From positions 1 through 64,000 of the forward strand of contig JAUVFR010000002.1 of NCBI GenBank assembly GCA_030594205.1: a stretch of DNA of 64,000 bases, given 5' to 3'. The notes below the pieces were generated by a model. That model was not told the DNA's origin, ran no database searches, and was given only the letters and a program-made list of their open reading frames with translations. Positions 26,339-34,282 of this stretch are shown here, in pieces. This DNA comes from Methanobacteriota archaeon (GTDB taxonomy: Archaea; Thermoplasmatota; Thermoplasmata; RBG-16-68-12; JAJISG01). Numbering within the stretch: the first letter of the stretch is position 1; every line of letters begins with the position of its first letter. A program made the translations under genes and the position numbers.

Positions 26339-26346
26339 GTTTTATG
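26339..26346 (+). promoter_or_regulatory. TATA box of tRNA-Thr
   Basis: gttttatg lies 23-30 nt before the tRNA 5' end. Confidence 0.55.
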
Positions 26347-26368
26347 CGTTCAGCCCCATAGCGGGCCA

Positions 26369-26455
26369 GCCACTGTAGCTCAGCTGGTTAGAGCGGCGGT
26401 CTCGTAACCATGCCGGGAGAACCGCAGGCCGAGGGTTCGACTCCCTCCAGTGGCT
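26369..26455 (+). tRNA. tRNA-Thr (CGT) with a 13-nt intron (26407-26419)
   Basis: 87 nt in the genome, 74 nt after splicing. Acceptor gccactg/cagtggc with discriminator T, anticodon stem gcggt/accgc, loop ctcgtaa (anticodon CGT) interrupted after position 37. A minimal BHB forms: ctcg (26401-26404) with cggg (26414-26417), flanked by 3-nt bulges taa and aga. The intron is so short that it leaves almost no intron-internal helix. Confidence 0.93.
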
Positions 26456-26670
26456 CTTTCCCCAAGGAAGCGGCTAGGCCGACCTGGGAGCAGCCATCCT
26501 TGAGATTCTCTTCTTCGCGGAGCGCAATCCGGCGAGGAGAGGACGTTGGCAAATCACGATTCTTAGAAGGGAACAGGCTTGGTGCAATCCACACGCGCGC
26601 CAGAATCGCTCTGGAGACTCGCGTGTCTTGAGCGAGTTCTCACGTCGGCGTAGAATGGGGATGCCTCGGC
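26456..26670. other. gap: no gene recognised
   Basis: About 215 bp between tRNA-Thr and the coiled-coil gene stop. No RNA fold, promoter or conserved frame was seen. Confidence 0.4.
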
Positions 26671-27573
26671 CTAGATCCCCGACGCCTCGAAGAGCTCTTT
26701 CGCCTTCTGCTTCATGAGCTGTTGTCGCTCTTCGAGTTCCCTCCGCTCGCTCTGGACCTGTTCCCTCAAGGCCTCGAGCCTGGCGCGACCCTCACCCTCT
26801 TCCGCCTGGATTCTCGCGAGGGCCTCTTCAACCTCCCCCTCGCGTCGTTCCACATCTTCACTTCGCGCTTGCAGGTCCGCCTCTCGTTGGTCCCAAGTGG
26901 CTTCCTTGGCCTGCAGCTCCCCCTCGCGTTCCGTAATCTCGGCCTGCTTGCTCGCGCTTTGACGCTCCATCTCCTCCACCGTGCCCACCCTCCCGTCCAG
27001 TTCGCCCTTGAGGACGTCGAGTCGCTGCTCTTGTTCTCCCAGAATCCGTTCCCTCTCCGCGATCCGGGCGGCCTCCATCTTGAGTGCCTGGCCTCTCTGG
27101 TCGAGACGCTCCTTCTCTTGGAGCAAGGTTTCCCGAAGCTGACTCAGATCCTGCCTCTCCTGGCCGAGGATATCTTCGGCCGACTTGAGCGAGGTCTCCC
27201 GCTCTTCCAGCTTCGTCCGGGCGGCCAGATTCTCGCGCTCAAAGGCCTCTCGGTCTTCTCGCAGCTTCACCTCCTCCTCTCCTGCGAGGCGCTCCCTCTC
27301 CATCACGGCCGTCTCACGGGCGTCCAGGGATTCGGCTTGTTGGATGACCTCGCCACCCCGGATCTCGATTGCGGTGGCCATCTGGCTCAGAGTTCGACCC
27401 TTGGCCTGCACGTCCCGCACCCTTTGACTGAGCCCGTCCTCAACCGCTGCGAGATCGTTTTGTAGCTCGGCGATTCCCTGGATCTGGTCCGCTAGAGAAC
27501 CATCCCCTTGCGAGGACCCGTCGTCCTCCGGAGCATCATCGGCTCTTCCCCTGAATCGCTTGATGCGAGTCAT
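26671..27573 (-). CDS. long coiled-coil protein
   Basis: A 300-residue protein. After an acidic, flexible N terminus (about 1-30), residues 35-295 form an almost unbroken coiled coil rich in Glu, Arg and Gln, with repeating patterns such as REGELQAKEATWDQREADLQ. No membrane helix, no metal site. It is similar in style to the coiled-coil part of the protein at 36786. The ATG at 27573 (MTRIKRFRGR) is preferred; the open frame extends further upstream without protein-like sequence. Function unknown; structural or SMC-like scaffolding is a guess. Confidence 0.7.
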   Translation of the reverse strand: MTRIKRFRGRADDAPEDDGSSQGDGSLADQIQGIAELQNDLAAVEDGLSQRVRDVQAKGRTLSQMATAIEIRGGEVIQQAESLDARETAVMERERLAGEEEVKLREDREAFERENLAARTKLEERETSLKSAEDILGQERQDLSQLRETLLQEKERLDQRGQALKMEAARIAERERILGEQEQRLDVLKGELDGRVGTVEEMERQSASKQAEITEREGELQAKEATWDQREADLQARSEDVERREGEVEEALARIQAEEGEGRARLEALREQVQSERRELEERQQLMKQKAKELFEASGI

Positions 27574-27640
27574 CGGTGAATCCTCGCGAGAGGTGACGCA
27601 TCCGCGTTCGTTCGAGTCTCGCTTAAGGCGTAGGGTCCGA

Positions 27641-27660
27641 TTATCGACCGTGGTAAAATC
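27641..27660 (+). repeat. direct repeat flanking the kinase island, copy 1
   Basis: The 13-mer ttatcgaccgtgg is repeated exactly at 28388-28400, and the match extends to 17 of 20 positions. A shorter match (ttatcgaccg) recurs at 28998. The copies bracket the low-GC uridine-kinase-like gene. Confidence 0.55.
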
Positions 27661-27713
27661 GGAGGGGACGGCGACTAACGGTCTAAACGACTCCCGCGAC
27701 CAATCTATCAGGA

Positions 27714-28409
27714 GTGACCGAGGATAACTCTTTGACCAGACCACAGGTCCTCGAACAGCTCGCAGACCTCATCATCGGCGTGAGCAAGCCACATCCGGTG
27801 CGAGTCGCCATAGACGGCGTGGACGCAGCGGGTAAGACGACGCTCGCCGACGAACTCGTCGCGCCGGTTGAGAGTCGGGGGAGGCCGGTGATACGCGCCA
27901 ACCTTGACGGCTTCCATCGCCCGAGAGGAGAACGGTACAGACGAGGACAGGACTCGCCCGTAGGCTACTACCACGACTCGTTCGACTACGAATCGGTGCG
28001 GGATGAGTTGCTGGAGCAGCTGGGTCCCGGCGGTTCGATGCGCTACCGCACCGCGACGTTCGACTACCGCTCAGATGAGTTCATATGTGAGCAGTTTCAG
28101 ACGGCCTCGTCCGACTCGGTGCTGCTTTTCGATGGCATATTCTTGCTGCGGTCAGAGCTAAACGACCTTTGGGACTTTCGAATATTCCTGCAGACAAATG
28201 CCGACGTCGCCTTGAAGCGAGCCATTGAGCGCGACGCGACGCTTCTCGGATCGGATGACAGCATACGGAAGCAATACGCGAAGCGCTACATGCCGGGCCA
28301 GCGCATTTATCTGGATGGCGTCAGGCCCGAACGAATCGCGAACGTGGTGGTGGACAACAACGATTTGGACAATCCCAGGGTGTTGAGTTATCGACCGTGG
28401 CAGAATTAG
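27714..28409 (+). CDS. uridine kinase-like P-loop kinase, probably acquired
   Basis: A 231-residue P-loop kinase. Walker A is GVDAAGKTT (about residues 35-43); DGFHRPRGERYRRGQDSPVGYYHDSFDY (positions about 64-91) and the lid with RPERIA are typical of a uridine-kinase/phosphoribulokinase-like group common in actinobacteria. It would phosphorylate a nucleoside or similar substrate. The start is a GTG at 27714. Codon and base use differ from the neighbours (more A/T, frequent ATA), and a repeat flanks the gene, so lateral transfer from bacteria is likely. It has no operon partner. Confidence 0.82.
   Translation: MTEDNSLTRPQVLEQLADLIIGVSKPHPVRVAIDGVDAAGKTTLADELVAPVESRGRPVIRANLDGFHRPRGERYRRGQDSPVGYYHDSFDYESVRDELLEQLGPGGSMRYRTATFDYRSDEFICEQFQTASSDSVLLFDGIFLLRSELNDLWDFRIFLQTNADVALKRAIERDATLLGSDDSIRKQYAKRYMPGQRIYLDGVRPERIANVVVDNNDLDNPRVLSYRPWQN
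28388..28407 (+). repeat. direct repeat flanking the kinase island, copy 2
   Basis: Second copy of ttatcgaccgtgg. It encodes the last residues of the kinase (SYRPWQN), so the downstream repeat overlaps the 3' end of the gene. Confidence 0.55.
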
Positions 28410-29088
28410 ATGAGACGCATATCAACGGTCCGAAGACCTAGCCCGGTCAATCCCGACGCACCCCTAGGCCCCGGGCTTCTGAGTTCCAAAACCTCGTGTC
28501 CCTCAATACAATTCACAGCCCGTTGGAGTGCGCCCACTCCTGGTGACCCACGACAGGATGGGGCCTCCAACTTCGAGCTCAGGCCACCTGTACGTAGGCC
28601 CCAAGCAGCAGAGGCTGCCGCCCTAACTCTCACACCAAATCCCATCCCTGTCCCCATCAAAGTGATGTGGGTCGGGAGGGAAGCCCTGGAAGTTCCGGTA
28701 GGGGATCCCCCGAATCCAGGTCTGGCGCCGGGTCAAACGGGTGTAGGGCAGCCTGGAGAACGCCATCCTCGAGGAGGATGGTCAGGATTCAAGGGTCGTT
28801 AGGACACGGCCACCAAAGACACCGAAGAAGAGGACGACACTCCAGGCAGCCGCGTAGCGGCCGCCAAGGACTCCTGGCTTCGACCTCCCATCCGGGCCCT
28901 CCCCCGAATCTCGTTCTCGCCTTGCAGAACCCCCACGGACTCCTCAGGTAAGGCAAGCCCGCGACTCATTCTACCTGTAGGCTAGTTGCTGGGGCATTAT
29001 CGACCGGAATAATCGCACGTGTCATGGCAGCCGTCCATCGGGTGGGGTGAGTGGGAAGGCCTAACTACGGGGTGGGAGTTCGGCTTCC
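28410..29088. other. 679-bp gene-poor stretch after the kinase
   Basis: No complete gene recognised. It holds a short minus-strand Excalibur-like remnant (28623-28766) and a third partial copy of the flanking repeat at 28998-29007. The plus-strand open frames have no protein character. This is probably a decayed or recently rearranged segment next to the acquired kinase. Confidence 0.45.
28623..28766 (-). pseudogene. Excalibur calcium-binding motif remnant
   Basis: A 47-residue frame ends with DPHHFDGDRDGIWCES, which closely matches the end of the Excalibur domain (DxDxDGxxCE), a calcium-binding module of secreted bacterial proteins. The first half of the domain, including its usual first cysteine, and any upstream nuclease or secretion signal are missing, so this looks like the tail of a lost gene. 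Confidence 0.35.
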
Positions 29089-29586
29089 ATGGTCGACCTC
29101 GTTGCCCTGACTCTCCGCTACCTCCACATCGCCTTCGGCATCGCGTGGATTGGGGGCCTTGCCTACGGGGTCGGTGTCCTCCGCCTCGCTCTTCCGCGAG
29201 CCGATCCGCCCGCGAGTCAGGGCGTCCTACGACACCTCATCCCCATCGCGATTCGTTACATCCCGTTCGCCGCGGTGATGACCATCCTCTTCGGTGCCGT
29301 CCTCTATCTTTACATGGGTGTCTTCGACCCCACGATCCTCCTTGGGTCCATCTGGGGCCTTCTCCTGCTGTCGTCCCTCCTCCTGGCGCTTGGGACGTTT
29401 GCCTACGGCACGGTCTGGGGCATCGGGAGCGCAAAGAAGTTTCTGACACACCTGGAGGAGGAGGCCTGTGATCACCGGGATGTGGTCGTCGGGCTCCAGA
29501 GGCGGTTCAATCGTGTCCAGATTGGCGCTCTCGTCCTGGGTCTGATCATCATCGGCATCATGGTCTACGTCGGGCAGGCCTTCTGA
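29089..29586 (+). CDS. four-helix integral membrane protein
   Basis: A 165-residue protein with four predicted membrane helices (about 5-30, 55-77, 82-108 and 143-163). The N-terminal YLHIAFGIAWIGGLAYGVGV segment, with a histidine and a tryptophan in helix 1, resembles CopD/DUF2269-like and other haem- or metal-associated membrane proteins, but this is only a pattern resemblance. No operon partner. Confidence 0.65.
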   Translation: MVDLVALTLRYLHIAFGIAWIGGLAYGVGVLRLALPRADPPASQGVLRHLIPIAIRYIPFAAVMTILFGAVLYLYMGVFDPTILLGSIWGLLLLSSLLLALGTFAYGTVWGIGSAKKFLTHLEEEACDHRDVVVGLQRRFNRVQIGALVLGLIIIGIMVYVGQAF

Positions 29587-29965
29587 GGCGACGGACACAG
29601 TTGATCTGCCAGGGCCAGTCCCTGGGTCCGCCAGAGATGCCAATGCAGGTGCGAGGGGAGCGTTCGGTGGAACCACGTTGGGAGAGAGGGACTCTTCACG
29701 GCGCTGAACCTTGGGTTCGCCAACGCCGGTTCGTTCGCCGGGAGTCCTAGCCATCACGCACGGGGCTGGCGGGCTTCGGGACATCGCCGGTGCGGGCGTC
29801 TTCACGGTGTCCCCCACGGGGCGTGCCTTGGTTTCGACCGTGCAGGTCTTGGATGACCAACAGGGCATCCCCAACCCCCCTAGGAGACCCGCGTAAGCTC
29901 AGGACGGAAGATCGCTGACTCCGAGGCGCCCCTTTGCCCCCCCTTTCCTTCTTCTCAGAGGGAGG
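29587..29965. other. 379-bp gap: no gene recognised
   Basis: Between two genes that converge here. One plus-strand frame near 29750-29890 has a protein-like stretch (ITHGAGGLRDIAGAG) but no start context, so a remnant is possible. No RNA gene or promoter was recognised. Confidence 0.4.
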
Positions 29966-30694
29966 CTAGCGACTCAGAAGATGCTCGCCTTGCCGGGAGA
30001 TGACGTTGGTGAGGTAGAACCCATTGGGGTCCCGGTCCAGCGCGTAGTACCCTTCCTCGTGCTTCGTGCGCCGCATCTTCACACACCGGAAGCGGAGCTG
30101 GACCCCCGTCTCCCCGACATCGTAGTGGCGGAGAAGGAAGACCCCATCGGCGAGGAAGTCCTCCCCGTACCGGCTCAGGCGCGTGCTGCCGACGGGGATT
30201 TCTGAAATCACCAGGGCGGTCTGACCCAGATCGCGTAGGAAGTTGAAGAAGTGGAAGAGCTCCCGCCGCGGGTTGACGAGGCTCCCCAGGGCATAGAGGA
30301 CATCTAAGGAGTCGATGGCAATGATCTCTCGTCGGTCTCCATGAATGGACTCTTGGATGACGTACCGCATGATGGCGGGCCAGTCCTTCTCGGTCTCGCG
30401 TTCCTCCAACTCCCCCCGCAGAGCCACGGTGTCCATGACGTACAGGTCCTTCTCGCTCAACGGCTCGAGACCTAGATTCTGCATCCCGGCCACCAGGTCC
30501 TTCTCCCCCTGTTCGAGCGCGACGAAGAGGCCCCGACGCCCGTCCTGCGCGTTGTGGTGTAGGATGTGATAGACGAGGGAGGTCTTCCGAGCACCGGGGG
30601 TGCCGGTGAACAGGACGACGTTGCCCTCGGGGATGCCGCCCCCCAGGAGGTCGTCGAGACCTCGCACGTAGGTGGGGACGTACCCGGACGGCAT
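29966..30694 (-). CDS. RecA/KaiC-like ATPase (paralogue 1)
   Basis: A 242-residue single-domain RecA-superfamily ATPase of the KaiC/ArlH type. VPTYVRGLDDLLGGGIPEG is the KaiC-like entry; Walker A is GTPGARKTS (residues about 31-39), in which the glycine normally before the lysine is arginine; Walker B is EIIAIDSLD. KaiC-like archaeal proteins act as ATP-dependent switches, for example ArlH beneath the archaellum motor. The start at 30694 gives the family N terminus. The gene is close to the phosphoglycerate kinase gene (59 bp), in the same direction. Confidence 0.8.
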   Translation of the reverse strand: MPSGYVPTYVRGLDDLLGGGIPEGNVVLFTGTPGARKTSLVYHILHHNAQDGRRGLFVALEQGEKDLVAGMQNLGLEPLSEKDLYVMDTVALRGELEERETEKDWPAIMRYVIQESIHGDRREIIAIDSLDVLYALGSLVNPRRELFHFFNFLRDLGQTALVISEIPVGSTRLSRYGEDFLADGVFLLRHYDVGETGVQLRFRCVKMRRTKHEEGYYALDRDPNGFYLTNVISRQGEHLLSR

Positions 30695-30753
30695 CCCCCG
30701 GCCCTCGGAGGGGCAGGATAAAACCCTCACGCCTCGGGTATCGGGGATGATTC

Positions 30754-32007
30754 CTATCGGCCCGGTTGACCGGTCCGGAACTTGGTCCGCGAGCGCTCCA
30801 GGGCTTCGATGGCGGGGAGCGGACGACCGGCCAGGTAGTGAATCAGGGAGCCTCCCCCCGTGCTGACGTGATCGAGCTGGTTCGCGATTCCTAGCTGTTC
30901 CACGGCCGTGACCGTATGGCCTCCGCCGACGACCTTGAAACCGTTCGCCCGGGCCACTCCCAGGAAGAGTTCCCGCGTGCCCACGGAGAACTCCTCGATT
31001 TCGAAGACCCCGGCGGGCCCGTTCAACAAGATGACCTCCGCCTCGGAGATCTCGTCCAGGTACTGGACGATCGTGTTGAGCCCGACATCATAGATCGGAT
31101 ACTCTGCGGGCAAATCGGCGGAACTGATGGCCTTTCGTCGTCCCTTCACGTTGAGGACAAGGTCCTCTGGCAACCCGATTCGATTGCCGAATTTGGTGAG
31201 GAGCCGTCCCCCCTCTTCCACGACCGCCTCGACGCCGGGGACCTCGCGACGCAGGAAATCCTCGCTGGGCTTCCCGGGCCGGGTTCCCCCTGCCCAGAGG
31301 AGGAGGTTGGCGACCGCACCGGTGGTCAGGACCCGGTCCACGATCCCGTCCGAGAGGAATCGACGGGCCACCTCCAAGGAGTCGTCCACCTTCTGGCCGC
31401 CGAGGATGGCCACCTTGGGTCGGGCCTCTCCGTGCAAGGCGTGATCGAGGGCGCGCACCTCGCGTTCCATCACTCGTCCCGCGAGGGCCGGAACCCGTTC
31501 GCAGAACCCGATCAGGCTCGGCTGCGCCCGATGGGCCGCGGCGAAGGCGTCGTTGATGAAGAGTTCGGCGTGGGGTCCGAGGGTGGTGACGAGCCGGGAC
31601 GAGGCCATCTTGTCGGGCCCGAGGCCCTGGAGCACGATCTCCTCGGAGTAGAACCGGGTGTTTTCCAGCAGGAGGAACTCCCCTGGGCGGAGTTCCGTGA
31701 TCGCCTCCAAGGCCTGGCGTCCAAACAGGCTGTCCACGTACCGAACCTCTCGGCCTAGGTAGTAAGACAGCCTGTCGGCGTGAGCCTCCATCGTCGTGAA
31801 GTCGTCTTTGCCGGGGCGACCCTGGTGGGCCATCATGACGACCCGCGCATCCCGGAGCTCCCGCAGGGTGACCATGTGCTGACGGATGCGGTTGTCGTTG
31901 AGGATGCGCCCGGAGGTGGGGTCGATAGGGGAGTTGATGTCCAGGCGGAGTAGGACGGTCCGGCCTGCCGGATCGAAGTCGTCTAGCGTATAGAACTTCA
32001 GGTCCAT
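30754..32007 (-). CDS. pgk: phosphoglycerate kinase
   Basis: A 417-residue enzyme interconverting 1,3-bisphosphoglycerate and 3-phosphoglycerate in glycolysis/gluconeogenesis. N-terminal domain: VLLRLDINSPID with the substrate-binding arginine, and MMAHQGRPGKDDF. C-terminal domain: GGQKVDDSL, the conserved LLNGPAGVFE, and VGGGHTVTAVE for nucleotide binding. Length is typical for archaeal Pgk. The start is the ATG 32007 (MDLKFYTLDDF); an AT-rich element (around 32050) is a plausible promoter. Divergent from the DnaA-like gene. Confidence 0.95.
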   Translation of the reverse strand: MDLKFYTLDDFDPAGRTVLLRLDINSPIDPTSGRILNDNRIRQHMVTLRELRDARVVMMAHQGRPGKDDFTTMEAHADRLSYYLGREVRYVDSLFGRQALEAITELRPGEFLLLENTRFYSEEIVLQGLGPDKMASSRLVTTLGPHAELFINDAFAAAHRAQPSLIGFCERVPALAGRVMEREVRALDHALHGEARPKVAILGGQKVDDSLEVARRFLSDGIVDRVLTTGAVANLLLWAGGTRPGKPSEDFLRREVPGVEAVVEEGGRLLTKFGNRIGLPEDLVLNVKGRRKAISSADLPAEYPIYDVGLNTIVQYLDEISEAEVILLNGPAGVFEIEEFSVGTRELFLGVARANGFKVVGGGHTVTAVEQLGIANQLDHVSTGGGSLIHYLAGRPLPAIEALERSRTKFRTGQPGR

Positions 32008-32139
32008 CCCCCGGTATGCGCCTTCTCGAGGAAAAGGAGGGCGCTGGATTCTTAATAGATTCGGTGCCGTTCGCAGCCCCTTACGGAAGGACGACGGCGC
32101 ACGCCGGGACCGGTTATCAGTCATGAAACTGGCGCATTA

Positions 32140-32151
32140 AGGTATATATGA
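32140..32151 (+). promoter_or_regulatory. TATA box for the DnaA-DUF835 gene
   Basis: ggtatatatgag is a strong TATA box about 32-43 nt upstream of the GTG start at 32183, in the divergent region with pgk. Confidence 0.6.
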
Positions 32152-32182
32152 GCCTCGAAAAAGCTGGACGACAGGGCCCGCG

Positions 32183-34273
32183 GTGATTAAGAAACTCAAG
32201 CTTCCAAAGGGGCGGGTGTCCAAATCCTTCAAGGGCCGGCCGGACGCCCTGAGGCGCATGGTCCCCATTCTGGAGAAGAAGGGATTCACCGGATACCTCA
32301 AGGTCATTCGATCGGACGAACCCGGTGAGGGCTATCTGATCATGAAGGACGGCAAGGAGGTCCTGTCCCTCTACGCCGCCCCCGACGGTCTCTTTCGTGG
32401 GAAAGGCGCCCAACCGCGGATCCGGGAGGTGGCCATGGATCCCGGATCCCTCATCGAGGTCCACGCCGATCTGGACATGAACGCCCTCCTCGACTCCTTC
32501 CGAACGAAATCGGGCCGAATTTCGCGGGGATTCGGGAACTTGAAGAAGAAGCTCGAGCAGCTTCGAATGGTCTCCGAGGCGTCGGCAACCGCGGAGGCTC
32601 CTCCTGCGCGAGAGACGATCCGCGATCTGGCGGACTACCTCCAGGGGGACGAGGAAGAGCCTAGGGGGAAGGCCAAGGACCGGAAGCCTCGGGCCAAGGC
32701 GAAGCCGAAAACGCCCCAGGGGAAGAAGGGCAAGAAGGGCGGGAAGGGTAGGAAGAAGGTCCAGCCGCCCCCGCAGCCGAAGACCGCCACCGGGCCGGAT
32801 GCCCGAGCCGTCGAGCGGCCTGTCCCTGCAACTCCGGAGGAGGCTGAACGGCAGCTAGTCGAGGAACCGGGGACGGAGGAGGCGCCGCCCGACGGCGTCG
32901 GGCTCGAACCCCCCTTAGAACCGAGACCTGACCTTACCGAGGATGAGACGGACGGGGAGCCGGAGAGATCGCCGAAGACGCGCGCCGCGAAACGCCCCAA
33001 GAAGACCCGCAGGAAAGGGAGGAAGGGTCGGGCAGAACCAGTCTCCGATTCGGGCATCCTACCCCGATTTAACTTCGACAACTTCCTCGTGGGCGACTCC
33101 AACCGCTTCGCTCATGCAGCCTGCAAGGCCATCGCGGAGGGTGCCGTGGATCCTTACAACCCCCTCTTTCTCGTCGGCACCCCCGGTCTTGGAAAGACCC
33201 ACCTCCTCCACGCAACCGGAAATGAATTCCTGGAGCGGGATTCGGAGGCGAAAGTCCGTTACATGACAGCGACCCGGTTCTGGTCTGAGATCCAGTCCGC
33301 GGATCGGGACGAGACGATCGCGGAGTTTCGGGAGCTTCTCCGAGGTTTGGATCTCCTCCTCCTGGATGATCTCCAGGACATTGAAGAGCGGAAGCGCGTC
33401 CAGGAAGAGCTGTTCGAGCTGTTTGAAGAATTTCGGGGCCAAGGAAAGCCGCTGGTCATGGTTTCCGACCGCTATCCCTCCGGGATGGAAGGCGTAGATG
33501 CACGCCTCCGCTCGAGATTCGAGTCGGGACTCGTGGTCGACCTGCGGTCTCCCGACCCCGACATTCGCAAGGCCTTCGTGGTGTTCCAGCTGGCCCGGAA
33601 GGAGGTGGGCTTCTCCGCCGACCTGCCCGACTTTCTGGCGGAGCGTTTCACCGTAGGCATGCGAGAGCTGGAGGGTGGAGTGAACCGGGTCCTAGCCTAC
33701 GCCGAGGCGATGAACAAGCCGCTCGAAGTCGCCACGGCCAAGGAGGCCATGGGGGATCACCGGGAAGAGGCGGCACTTGGGAAGGCCGCTTCCGCCAAGC
33801 CTGCGCGCCTCCCCGACCTGATGCCAGGACGATGCTACATCTTCGAGGAGCCGAAGGGGGAGACCGCCTACAAGGCGTTCGCACAGAAGGTTGCCCGGGT
33901 CCGAGGGCTCCTCATCAGTCGAACGAATCCGCGCCGGATCCGAAACAACTATGGCGTCGAGGGCGCGGAGGTCTATTGGCTCACCGACAAGCAAGGCTCC
34001 GAGGAGCGCACCGTGGAGCCGGTTCTTGAACGGATTCTTCATCGGATGGAGAGCTTCATGGTCTCCGGGGGGCAAGGAATCATGATGCTCGAGGGCCTGG
34101 AATTTCTCAAGAGCAGCAACAGTTTTGAGGCGGTTCTCAAGTTCCTCCGAAGGCTCGTGGACGAAATCGCCGAGAGCGAGTTCATTCTCGTCTTGGCGGT
34201 GAATCCCTCCACGTGGGAGGAGCGACACCTTCGGACGGTGGAGGGCGAGGTGGAAGTCGTTCAGCTCGAGTAG
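32183..34273 (+). CDS. DnaA-type AAA+ ATPase fused to an archaeal DUF835 domain
   Basis: A 696-residue three-part protein. Residues 1-110 form an N-terminal domain resembling archaeal DUF2226-like modules. Residues 155-290 are a basic, then acidic, low-complexity linker. Residues 294-515 are a near-complete bacterial DnaA AAA+ core: FNFDNFLVGDSNRFAHAA, Walker A GTPGLGKT (332-339), Walker B LLLLDD (391-396), sensor 1 MVSD, the DnaA-type RLRSRFESGL arginine-finger box (441-450) and sensor 2 MRELEGGVNRVLAYA (493-507). The DnaA DNA-binding domain IV is absent; instead residues 548-696 form a DUF835 domain found in archaeal signalling proteins. Archaea normally initiate replication with Orc1/Cdc6, so replication initiation is unlikely. 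A switch ATPase in signalling or surface assembly is more plausible (inference). The start is a GTG. Confidence 0.85.
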   Translation: MIKKLKLPKGRVSKSFKGRPDALRRMVPILEKKGFTGYLKVIRSDEPGEGYLIMKDGKEVLSLYAAPDGLFRGKGAQPRIREVAMDPGSLIEVHADLDMNALLDSFRTKSGRISRGFGNLKKKLEQLRMVSEASATAEAPPARETIRDLADYLQGDEEEPRGKAKDRKPRAKAKPKTPQGKKGKKGGKGRKKVQPPPQPKTATGPDARAVERPVPATPEEAERQLVEEPGTEEAPPDGVGLEPPLEPRPDLTEDETDGEPERSPKTRAAKRPKKTRRKGRKGRAEPVSDSGILPRFNFDNFLVGDSNRFAHAACKAIAEGAVDPYNPLFLVGTPGLGKTHLLHATGNEFLERDSEAKVRYMTATRFWSEIQSADRDETIAEFRELLRGLDLLLLDDLQDIEERKRVQEELFELFEEFRGQGKPLVMVSDRYPSGMEGVDARLRSRFESGLVVDLRSPDPDIRKAFVVFQLARKEVGFSADLPDFLAERFTVGMRELEGGVNRVLAYAEAMNKPLEVATAKEAMGDHREEAALGKAASAKPARLPDLMPGRCYIFEEPKGETAYKAFAQKVARVRGLLISRTNPRRIRNNYGVEGAEVYWLTDKQGSEERTVEPVLERILHRMESFMVSGGQGIMMLEGLEFLKSSNSFEAVLKFLRRLVDEIAESEFILVLAVNPSTWEERHLRTVEGEVEVVQLE

Positions 34274-34282
34274 CGACCGATT

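Noticed and set aside
28410..28802. Plus-strand frame after the kinase
   Set aside because: Proline/serine-rich sequence with no domain; the opposite strand holds a better, though small, motif.
32183..34273. Reading the DnaA-like protein as a replication initiator with an adjacent origin
   Set aside because: The DNA-binding domain IV is missing and no cluster of DnaA boxes or AT-rich unwinding element was seen nearby.
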